A DNA stretch of 64,000 bases, from positions 81,176,001-81,240,000 of the forward strand of contig CM043698.1 in assembly GCA_023935145.1 (NCBI GenBank), read 5' to 3'. The DNA comes from Bretschneidera sinensis. Taxonomy: Eukaryota; Streptophyta; Magnoliopsida; Brassicales; Akaniaceae. Positions 12,301-24,300 of this stretch are shown one piece after another. The translations under genes were made by a program, and so were the position numbers. The notes under the pieces are model-generated. The model saw only the letters and a program-made list of their open reading frames with translations, was not told where the DNA came from and ran no database searches. Within the stretch, counting starts at the first letter, position 1. The number at the start of each line of letters is the position of its first letter.

Positions 12301-15300
12301 CAAGATCCATTTTTCGCTGCCTTCTTGCCCCTTACTCACATACGAGCACACAACAAGAACATCATTATCTTGCTGTTCTGTCTTGGCAACCGAAGCCTCT
12401 CCATTCTTGGTATGGCTTCTTCCTCTCTCATCCCACATCTTCTCCTTGCAATTTTTCTTGAAGTGACCCTCCTTGTGGCAGTAGTAACATCTCTTCCCTC
12501 CAAATCTCAGTTTGGAATGCATTCTCCCATGGATTTCTCCTCTACCTCTGTCCCGGTAGTAACCATGTATGTTGCTGTGCACTCTCCCATGGCTCTCTCC
12601 TCTACCTCTGTCCCGGTAGTAGCCATGGATGTTGTTATGCACTCTCATATGGCTCTCTCCTTTATCTCCGTCCCGGTAGTAGCCATGGATGTTGTTGTGC
12701 ACTCTCCCATGGCTCTCTCCTCTACCTCTGTCCCGGTAGTAGCCATGTATGTTGCTGTGCACTCTCCCATGGCTCTCTCCTCTACCTTTATCCCGGTAGT
12801 AGCCATGGATGTTGCTGTGCACTCTCATATGGCTCTCTCCTTTACCTCCGTCCCGGTAGTAGCCATGGATGTTGCTGTGCACTCTCCCATGGCTCTCTCC
12901 TCTACCTCTGTCCCAGTAATAGCCATGGATGTTGCTGCCATACCGAGTTGCTGGCCTTCTTCTAATGAACAGCCCTTCTCCACTTGATGCTCTCCTTATC
13001 TTGGCATCAAGATCATCTTGCAACTCTTTATTAGGATCAAATTTAAAAGCAAAGATTCGTTTACGAAGATACCTCTTATTAAGGAGAGTCTTGGCAAGAA
13101 ATAACTCATCTAGTTTCTTCCATATGACTGTTGTATCTTCCGAGTCTCCGCACTCCCTTGCAACATTATCCAAAATGTGTAGGAAGATGGTGCTGTACAC
13201 CATCTTCTTCATCTCATTCTGCTGGACCTCCGTGAGACTTGCTGGAAAAGCATCTTCTCCAATAGCCAAGTCCACCTTCTGTTGCATAAGAACAGCCTTG
13301 ATCTTCCCCTTCCATAGGGATAGATCTCCCTTTCCAACAAACTTCTCAACCATGAAGTTTGAAACCATCTTGTGGAGATGATCCCAGACTTGTGCAGCAC
13401 CCACAATTGCTCTCCAACTTCTTCTAAATCTCAAGAACACGATCGAAGATCGATCTCAATACCGTTCTTGAATCATCCTCAAGAACACGATTAGATCTTG
13501 ATCTCTACTCCGTTCTTGTATCACCTTTAAGAATCTCTACTCCGTCCTTGAATCACCTCAAGAACACGATCAGATATAGATCTTTACTCCGTTCTTGAAT
13601 CTCCCAAGAAGTTGACCTCCGATTCTTGGAGTCTTGCTTCGACACTTTCTGTTCTTGCTCCGACATCCAGCTGTACTAGCTCCTCCGGCTCTGATACCAC
13701 TGTTGTGGTATCTCCTCTAGCTCTGATACCACTGTTGGAAATCACCTCACAAGAATGCTCAGGTGATGATTCCTAAACACCTAAGTCTACAATGACTTGT
13801 AATGAAATGAACCAGCAAACGAAAGCAAGAAAGAAAAGAACACAAGCAATTTGTTATCGAGGTTCGGCAATGTGCTTACGTCCCCGTGAGCTCCTACGAG
13901 CTCTCTGCACTATCTTATCAATGGAGTTCTTTACAAAATACAGCAACCCTCTCCAAGAAACCCAAGTTCTTGAAGAACCAAGAAGAGAAGAAAGAAAGTG
14001 ATAAAACTATTACAAAAGCACTCTAGCCACAATCTATACTACTTCTTTCTTTACAACCAGCCTTTCTTTTGAGATCTATTCTAGTACCTCTCTGTGTTTT
14101 GTGTTTTTGCACTTTCACACAATTCTCTCATTCACATGTTCTGTCACACACACACACTTGTGTTTCTATCACATTACATTTACAAGTTGTCTTGTTGTTG
14201 TGTTGAGATTGAGTCTAGGTGACCCTTTATATAGTGCACCACTTCTTGAACCTATCTTGAAGTCAATTTCCACTCTTAGATCTTGAGGACTAATCAACCT
14301 TAGCCTTGTATCAAGTCTAAGTGATCCTGTGCGTTTTGTACATGTCTCATGAACTCAACTAAAGGCTGAACCAATGTGCATCAGTGTGCCTTCAGGCTGC
14401 GGGCTAGAATAGGGCGCGCTGCGGCCTGAAGCAGAGCACACTTGCTGCCCCTTCTGGGCGCCGCGGCCTAGGGGAGGCAGCGCCGCGGCTTGCCCCTTCC
14501 TCCAGCACTCCTCCTTGCTGGGCCGCGGCGCACACCGGTGTGCATTCCTTTGCCTTGCTACAAGGTGAGGCGCACACACTCCCAAGGTACGGCGCACACT
14601 TGTGTGCACTCCTTTAACATGCTGGACTTCACTCTTCTTCTCCCGTTTAAACCTTGGACAAACTCCAACAAACAATTTCCAAGAAGGACAAAAAGTTTCC
14701 ATCAAGGGAGGAAGGTTGATGCAGATGGCAGTTTGCGAGTGCAATATTTATTTGTAAGGGCATCTTGAGTGGCTGATAAATGTCCTTCATATCATCTCGT
14801 AGAATAATATATTAGTATTTTGTAATAGGAAGCCTAATGGCTGAACATAGTCCTTGTTGTCTGCTTGTTGATAAAACTTAAAGTACTCTCTTCTTGCCTT
14901 TTAATTAGGAAAATGTAGTAACTGTTGTGGATTATGTAAGATTGCAATGTAACATTTTCAAGTATTATTCATCAACGAAATTGTCTTAAAAACTTAAATT
15001 GTTTCAAGGGTAATTGTTTTGGGGATGAGAATAAGCTTTTAGATTTTGTGGATTTACTATTGTGTAGATAGTCATATACATGGGTTGCACCCCCTAGGTG
15101 CTTTTTTATTTTCTTCATATGCTTTTTACTTATAAAAAAAATTAAAAGTATAAGGAGTTTGATCATAATTTTTTTGTACATATTCAAAGATCTAAGAATT
15201 GAAAACCTAAGTTTTTTTGTTTATTTTTTAGAAAAAATCTAAGAATTTTTTTAGTACTGAAAATATTTTTGTTAATTTTTACTATATAAAAATTGAAAAC

Positions 15301-18300
15301 TCACAAAAAGTGGCACATGAGTGGAATATTCATGATATTTGTTGAATGACTTCCAAATAGTTACTAGAGTTTATTGGAACCTTGTTTTGGAACATTCAAT
15401 CATTTCAAAGTGAAGAAATAAGGATCAACTTGATGATAACATTTTAACTAATTGAAAGTTTGAGGACCTCTTAATGTTGGCCATCTAATTAGAGAGAAAC
15501 AGATTGAAAAAGGAGAGAAGTAAGGATATTAACCAAGAGAAAATAGACTAGGTAGAAGAAAGATAGACAAGAGGAAGAACAGAAGAAAAGAACAAGCTGA
15601 GAAATAGAGATAGGCAAAGAGACAATCAGTTTTCAATTCATAATCTAGTTTGTTTTACAATCTTAATATCAGTGCTCTTATATAGGCACATAACATTATT
15701 TAAATAAGAAAGAAAATCAAATCCTAATAACTATTTAATTTCCTAAATCTAATTTTCCTAAAATACATGTCCAAGAATAACATATCAAAATAATAAATAT
15801 TCTCTTTCCTATTTTGCATCATTCTCCCCCACTTACAAAAAAACTCGACCACGAGTTTTGAAGTGGTGAAGTATCAAACTTGTGATTTTTGAAGTTGCAT
15901 TGGCAAAATCTTGCAATTTTCGAGATGTAACATTCTGAGTCGAGCAGAAGAAGGATATCAAGAGGAGTTGTTAAAGAACCTCAATCCAGTGCGGGAGTAC
16001 AAAATCAATGTAAGGAAGGTCACACGCACAAATCTTGCCGCATCTTGGCTTTGGCTTTGTTCGTTTTGAAATGACTCAATAAGTACATCCAAACAGTGAG
16101 TGGTAGAGTTTTCTTCAATGATTTGTGCGTTCTTTTCAAAGTCTATATGGATTGGAGAAACTTCTGATTCGTCTTGAATGAAATCAAGATTAGTAGAAGT
16201 TTTGGTGAAAGCTGCTTCCACTTGTTGTTTCTCTTGTTCAAGGAGTTGTTGCATATTGCGAATTTGAGTCTCAAAGGTGGAATACTCGATCTCCAATTGA
16301 CCGCCATTAGCATAAATACACGGACCATCCAACTCGGTTTTAGCCCAAATAGCATCTTGAGGCCAATAGTATTGCACGAGAACTTGAAATTCCATTGAAT
16401 TGGAGAAAAGACTAATTTTCTCCACATGGCCAAATGGATAATAAGATACAGTAAGTGATGGACTGTAACAAGAAGATCTCGACTAAACTCACTTATTCCT
16501 CACAAGTGACCAACTGTTTTTTTTTCTTTTTGTTAATACATAAACATAAAATAAATAAACCTGATTTTTTTTTGTGACGTCGGCTTGGACTTCTGGTGGC
16601 TGGAGGAGGCATCAAGGCATGAAAGGTGGAACATGTATGTAGTGCCGCAGCGATTTTTTGGCAGATTTCGACAGGGACTCAGCGCATGGGTCACGGGGGT
16701 GGAAAGATCAGCAAGTTTCGCTCCAGATGGTGGTCTCAGATTCCGGTGAAGAGGTTCCGACATGGCAGCGGCGTGTGGTGTCGAGCACGGCGAAATTTGG
16801 GGTCTTGGTCGTCTGATAATTTCAGTTCTGATGGTGGTGGTGGCACAAGCTGGAGGTCGACGGAAAGTGGTGGAGGGAGCCTATTTCAGTTGCTATTTTT
16901 TTTTAATATAGGGATGCATGATATGATTTAAGGGATAGATAGATGTAGGACATAGACTTTTCGGCCCTAATATCACTTGATGTCGGGTAGATAATTAGAG
17001 AGAGAAACAGATTGAGAAAGGGGAGAAGCAGCGAGATTAACCAAGAGAAAATAGACTAGGTCGAAGAAAGATAGACAAGAGGAAGAATAGAACAAGCAAG
17101 AGAGAACAGAATAAACTGAGAAATAGATATAGGCAAAGAGATAATCATTTTTCAATTCATAATTAAGTCTACCTTACAATCTTAATATCAATGCTCTTAT
17201 ATAGACACAAAACATTATATAAATAAGAAAGTAAATCAAATCCTAAGAACTATTTAATTGCCTAAATCTAATTTTCCTAAAATAAATGTCCAAGAATAAC
17301 ATCCTAAAATAATAAATACTCTTTCCTATTTTGCATCATCTCTTTTGCCAAATTTATAGTTTAGGGACTTAAAATGAATCCAAAGTTCATCAACCTCTGG
17401 TGCAATTTTCCTTTATTTAAACAATCTTGGTCATTGTAGTCACAAGCAGTGGCATAATTTTCACAAACTTATACCCATATGTACATACTCTGTAAGTTGA
17501 TTTGTCTGTTGTGTGGGTGGGTTTTCTTCATCCGCTTGCTTTGCTACTATACCTAATGTAAGGGTCCCGTCACAGGATATATATGTATACGTATATATGG
17601 AACAATTAAAATCCATTTGTCTATTTCATTTACTTTCTATCAACTAGGTACTGATATGCTCAATATGCAGAAACTATATTCCTGGATCAAGGAGACAATG
17701 CCATCTGATTCTATGTTGTGAATTACTGATTTTGTACCATCTTGTTAGAATTTATGTAATGAGTTGTGTTTCGGAGGATCTTGTAATCTGGGGTTGTATT
17801 TTATGCTCTATTTAACAGAATTTCTATTTACATATACTTTTAATAGATAATGCCAATAGTTGGACCAACGAAGTTGATTATGGATTTGCACGTCGATAAC
17901 TATGAGTGGCATGAGTTCTTTCCAAATGGTAATAGTTCACCCTTTTCTTAATTGTCTGCTTTCCTTTATAAGTGGCTATAGCCTGGTGCTAAGTCATTTT
18001 CTGATACTGATGTAGCAACACGTAATATGGGAGTTGTTATTGCAATATGGGCTCCAATTATCCTGGTAAGTGGACTATAGAGGAACTCTTGGGAATGAAA
18101 AGTTTTATGCAGCTATGCTATAGTTTAAATTGTTCACCTTTGCTGTAATTTTGTGCCATAATGGAAAGTTTTATTCATGTTTAGGTATATTTTATGGATG
18201 CTCAAATATGGTATGCCATATATTCCACTCTCTTTGGTGGGATTCGTGGAGCCTTTAGCCATTTGGGTGAGGTAAGTGACTATTTTATTCTTCTTCTGCA

Positions 18301-21300
18301 GAGAAATATCTCAAAGAAAGACGTGAGCAGCCCTGTGATATACTGTGATTCTGTAAATCCCATAGATAATAGTTAATAATAAAAATAGAAATTAAATTTT
18401 ATACATAGCGTGCTAGGATTTGTGTTAGTTGGGATTTGGTGGTTTTCTTCTTGATTATTGTTTGATATCATTTGCCATTTTGTAGATACGTACGCTTGGG
18501 ATGCTGCGGTCCAGATTTGAATCTGTGCCTTCAGCTTTCAGTCGTTGTCTTATGCCATTATCAAATGAGGATGCCAAAAGAAAAAACTTGGTAGTTCTAA
18601 TTCTCTGTTTGTAGAATTGTTCTTAACTGTCTGAAAAGTTTCAGTAGATTTTCCTAAATAAAAATACGTATCACTCCAAATGCAAATACAGGCTATATAT
18701 ATAATGTTTTGGATTAATTTATACAAACACGAGTCAGAGCTCTTATTCTTATTCTTTGTAAATTAACGCTTGACAATGGCAGGATGATTCAGTGGAGCGG
18801 AAGAACATTGCAAACTTTTCTCAGGTTTGGAATGAGTTCATACATTCTATGCGATCTGAGGATATAATAAGTGATAGGTGGGACTGCGTCATGCTACAAG
18901 ATTCATCTTAATATATCAAATTCACAATGTTTATGTTTCTAATAGTTTCTTGAGCTTCTATTTTGCAGGGATAGAAATTTACTGCTTGTACCATCTTCTT
19001 CTGGTGATGTTTCTGTTGTCCAGTGGCCACCTTTTTTACTTGCTAGCAAGGTAAATACTTTCAGTGATTTCTCATGTTAGCTTTTGCATTCGATGCAAAT
19101 TCAACGTCTTAATTATTTTCTTATTTATATGACAGATTCCTATTGCATTAGACATGGCAAAAGATTTTAAGGGGAAGGAGGATGCCGAGTTATTTAGGAA
19201 GGTTAAGTATGATAACTATATGCATTCGGCAGTTATTGAATGTTATGAGACAGTGAGGGACATAATATATGGCCTTTTGGAAGATGAAGCAGATAAAAGG
19301 TAAGGAAAAAGTGTTCATACTAGCTGCTTGATTTTGTACAGAATATATAAATTCCATGTGGTATTTACCATTTTGTGGATAAGTAGAGTTCTTTTCCTTC
19401 ATAATTTTAGGAGCCTTCTGACTGTTTGTTTTTTTCTCCCAACAAATAGGATCGTGCGTAAGATTTGTTATGAGGTAGACATTAGCATACAACAGCATAG
19501 ATTCTTATATGAATTCAAGATGAGTGGGATGCCTTTGCTCAGTGATAAGCTGGAGAAGTTTCTAAATGTCTTGGTAAACTGATTTCTGTTTGTTTCCTTA
19601 GTACTTTTTCCTATCCCTTTTACTTACTGGTGAGCTCTGTAACAGTTAACTTATAGGTCTGGACTTGATATTTGCCACTTCTACTTACTCATGTTGATAT
19701 GTTGACAGCTAGGTGACTTTGATGATGTTGAGATATACAAGTCTCAGATAATCAATGTCCTCCAGGATATTATTGAAATTATCACACAGGATGTTATGGT
19801 ATATGACCACAAGTAAGTGCTGACATATACAGAATTAATGGATATATGTGAAAATTTTTCATATTTTCAACACAGAATAAGCCTTCATAGGTAAATTATG
19901 ACATGGGCTCTCCTGTTTTTCTGTGTAGAATCCTTGAAGGAGCTCACACACATGGTCATGATATTGAAAATGAGAAAAAGGAACAGAGGTTTGAAAAGAT
20001 AAATATTGACCTCACACAGAATGAATCTTGGAGGGAGAAGGTATTTGTTATGTTCGTTTTTTTAAAATATCATGTGAACTATTACACAGAAATCTTTTGT
20101 TCTTATCATATTCTACATTTCTTTGTAGGTTGTTAGGCTTCATTTGCTTTTGACTGTCAAAGAATCTGCAATAAATATACCTCCAAACTTGGATGCTCGC
20201 CGCCGTATCACTTTCTTTGCGAACTCCTTATTCATGAATATGCCCAAAGCTCCAAGAGTCCGTGACATGCTCTCCTTTAGGTGACACATGAATTTATTAT
20301 AGAATATCTATTTAGTAAAATATTTTAATTTGCTGGCTGAAAGAAAATAATTTTGTGATGATGTTACTATGAAAAAAAATTTAACTTCGGAAAAACTGAT
20401 GAGTTACTGAAATCAGTGAACTCTTGATAGTTCTTGTGTTATCATGTTGAAAGCGTATTCAAATTTGCTTCTCCTTTTGGCTATATCATCATTGGTTCAT
20501 GTGCTTCTGCAGTTGCATAATATGCATGAGTTCATTTTATTATTCAAATTATTATTTAGTGGTCAGAAAATTGGTGGCTGTTTATATTCAATTTTTGTTT
20601 ATCTAACATATATTTCTTTCTCATTTATTTTTAGTGTTTTGACACCTTATTTCAAAGAAGATGTTCTTTATTCTGATGTTAATAAGGAAAATGAGGATGG
20701 GATATCAATTTTGTTTTACTTACAGAAAATATATCCAGGTGAGTTTCACATTGATTACCACATTATGCTTTCTATTATTTGGAATAAATATGAACTTACT
20801 GAACGTGAATGACTGCAAACTAGATGAGTGGACCAATTTCCAGGATCGTATAAAGGATCCCAAACTTGAATATTCTGAAAAAGATAAGTCGGAGTTCACT
20901 CGTCAGTGGGTATCTTTCAGAGGGCAGACACTTGCCAGAACAGGTGTGGATGATGATGAATTTTGCAGTTCTTTATATACTGACTTCATTTATGATATTT
21001 ACCTAATTTATGCCATTCCATTCATTTGCTTCTGCCAGTGAGGGGGATGATGTACTACAGGAAGGCTCTAGAACTTCAATGTTTACAGGAATTTGAAGGG
21101 GACAGCGGTTTGTGCTTTTTGTCCAATATAGTGTCACAAATTTGAACCAATATTTTCAGTGTCTCAATATATTGTTTTTAAAAATTTAATTCTGCAGGAA
21201 GTTGAATATATTTGTATTCTATGAACTGTTCACTGTTGTCCTTGCAGCTAATTATAGTGGCCTGCGGACCATGGAGTCGAGTGAGGAGGATCAAAAGGCT

Positions 21301-24300
21301 TTCTCTGATCGTGCACGAGCTCTGGCAGATTTGAAATTTACCTATGTTGTCTCTTGTCAGCTCTATGGCAATCAGAAAAAGTCCAGTGATAGTCATGACC
21401 GAAATTGCTACATTAATATTCTAAATCTCATGCTAAAGTAAGTCAAAATTATCATAAATTGTTTTAGATCTTTGTAAATTTAAAATGCTATTGGCACCTT
21501 TAATATGTGAAAACTGTATAGGTATCAATCTCTACGCGTTGCTTATATAGATGAAAGAGATGAGACAGTAAATGGAAAATCTCAGAAGGTGTTTTACTCT
21601 GTTCTTCTCAAGGGAGTTGATAAGTTAGATGAGGTATGATTAATTATTACTAGTTGAATGTAGAACTTGTTCGCATGGAATTTAATTGCCAAATTGTGAA
21701 AATTATGTTTCATATAACGATACTACTTGAATATGGGTCTTCTCCCCAAGGTTTTCAGAGTTTTTTTTTTGTAAGTAAATTGTATAAATAGAAAGAAAAG
21801 CGCACCAAGGGGGTGCAACCCATGTACAAGGCTGAGACTCAACAAAATCAACTACATCTACTTCATTTACAAAAGAATTTTATGTGACCCAAAAAATAAG
21901 GGCATTGAACCACCTCTCCCTAATTATAATTAAAGGTCTCTCAACACCATCAAAAGCTCTACGATTCTTCTCATTCCAAACTAACCAGAACATAAAAAGG
22001 GAAATCATATTCTTAAGGCTCTTTGAAGTCTGAAACCCACTCCAAGCTCAAATTTCGTCCTTCATGGAGCCAGCAAAAAACTAGGACACACCCAAAACCT
22101 TATAAATCATCTCCTATAAAGCTATAGCTAAAGAACATTCCAAGGTTTTCAGAGTTAACTAATAAATAAGAGTAGAATGGAAGAATAGGTTACCATGTGA
22201 CTCATCTTGCCCCTTTTTACTGTGTTATACTCAATATATTTACGCACATACTCTCTCTCTCTTTTCATTTCATTTTGTTTCTTTATCATTTTATAACTTA
22301 GTCATCTTTCTTAACATTTTTTGAAACTGTTTGGACATGGTATCATTTGTTGAAAACTGTATGACTATTACTTGTCAACATATAAATTCAAAATATATAA
22401 TTTACGAAAGTAAAAATTATCATCAACCCCAAAAACTGTCCAAAGACCAAAATGGTCAATAATACAACTTTGCTGAAGGCATCTCAAGACTCCAAAACAG
22501 AATCTTGCTATCCTCTGTTGCAACGTGTAAACCCAGGCATCTAGAATTTCCATATCAGCAACTCTATCAACAGCCTCACAATATACAGATTTCATCCTAC
22601 TATATCTGTTTATCATAATTCTAACGGAGCCATATAAATGCACTTATTTTGAAAAAGTGTTCTTTTTATTTCAGCCCAAATCTAATATGTAACTGCTGCC
22701 AAATCCATTCGCCCAACCTCTCTCTTCAGGGTTTTCTTTAACATAGTTTGCAGAGCCCAGTTGATTATACCCTCCCAATTAGTCTGAGTACAATACCAGT
22801 TCTTTGGAACCCTAATTGATCTTTAGTAAATGGACAGATGTTCAAGTTTTCCCACCTCTATTCTGCAGAAGATACAAACTGCTTTTCTGATTATATCTCT
22901 TAGTCAACAATCTGTCTTGAGTGTTCAATCTCCTTTTATGGCCAGCCAAAATATAAAGCAAGTCATGGTATTACTCTTACAAACAAAACCACCTTATTCC
23001 AAATGGACCCTTGGAAGAGGGTCTTTAATGGCATTCCAAGCAAAAGAAATAAAGAAGTGGTCTAACACTTCTAAAGTCCACAACTAGCCAAGCCTTATAC
23101 AGTGATGCTTGATTGTAAACCTCACCCAGTGACAAGAAAGCATCAAAAAGAGTGTTATGACTCATCAACTCATCTCCTACATCAGTTACGGACTTAGCAA
23201 GACAAATACAGCATAATAGATATCATTTTACTTATCAATATATATATATGCACACGACATAATTGATAACATCACAGTAATTTATCACCATTTACTAGCC
23301 CTGGATTAAAATGATATCATTTATTAACTGATTCAGACTTCTAATGGCCTTCAACTACCTAGTTTTGACTTGGGCTTACAGCCTGTATAGGTTTCCCTTC
23401 CAAGATTTTAATGTCGTAGTTTACTCATCAATCTCTCTAGCCTCTACTGTTATTTATGTCCTGTTGTATACATACCAATGAAATTAATCCCTTTAAGCTT
23501 GTGTCCATACAAGAAGAACAGAATTATATTCCAACTAGAATTGATTCCATTAAGATCATAACTCAGGGCCTTAAGAATGGATTGACTTACTCTGAACATC
23601 TAACCAATGTCATTGGTATATTCGATTTTCTGAAAATGTAGCTTTGATTGGTAAAAAGTAAGGGTAATGATTAAATTAGGAATGTGCAGATGCTTTGATA
23701 TTAGAAAATGTTATGATAAGTAGGACTAAGACTAAATGCATGGAATGTGACTTCACTCAGCAATGAGCAGTAATCTTTGTCATCTAAGCTTGAGCCATAT
23801 TAAGGGAGAGACTCAAGAGGATATTGTGACAGAATCAGAGCTGTTGAGATGTTGGGGTGTATAAGTAGAAGCTAGAAAGGTAATACATTTGCAAGAAGTT
23901 GGAATCGGAGATAAAACGAGAAAATCAACTAAGATGATTCATCTGTATGCAATGATTTTTTTGCTTGTAAGGTGATGTGAAACAGATTGAAGGTGCTCCC
24001 TAGATTTTGGGATGGCAAAATAGGATGATGATTAGCATACCGAGAAATATATGCTCTGTTCGAAATTGGAGAAAATGTGGTAAAGAATAGAGCAGAATGG
24101 CTCAGAATTCATCTAATCAAACCAACTGATTGGGAAAAGATGCTTTGTATTTTAATAGTGTCTGCATCAATAATATGCATATATCCTTAATCCCATATAT
24201 GAGTCACCATTTCCTTTCAGCTATATTTTTCCGTAATACCTATTTAGACACCTTCAGACGTGTAACAGTGACAAAGAATTTCCCTATAGACTTGAGGCAG

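Larger units (their letters stand above)
11248..14670 (-). mobile_element. Internally deleted Ty1/copia retrotransposon, intron 13
   Basis: Related direct repeats at 11248-about 12106 and 13733-14670 share termini TGTTGG...CCAACA on the + strand. AACAA flanks the element on both sides (11243-11247 and 14671-14675), a perfect 5-bp target duplication. On the minus strand the order is 5' LTR (13733-14670, 938 bp), two primer-binding sites, gag, the start of protease, then a direct jump into the 3' LTR. The rest of protease, integrase, RT, RNase H and the first part of the 3' LTR are gone. The breakpoint near 12106 lies in an AGGAAT shared by the pol and LTR sides, which suggests a microhomology deletion. 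Confidence 0.92.

Noticed and set aside
12520..12938. CRISPR-like regularly spaced repeat
   Set aside because: Units are directly adjacent 60-bp tandem copies without unique spacers, inside a retrotransposon gag in a plant genome.
12196..12987. 263-residue + strand frame with repeated [13 protein letters not shown] units
   Set aside because: It is the antisense reading of the copia gag minisatellite; the minus strand carries the recognisable gag, zinc knuckle and protease motifs.
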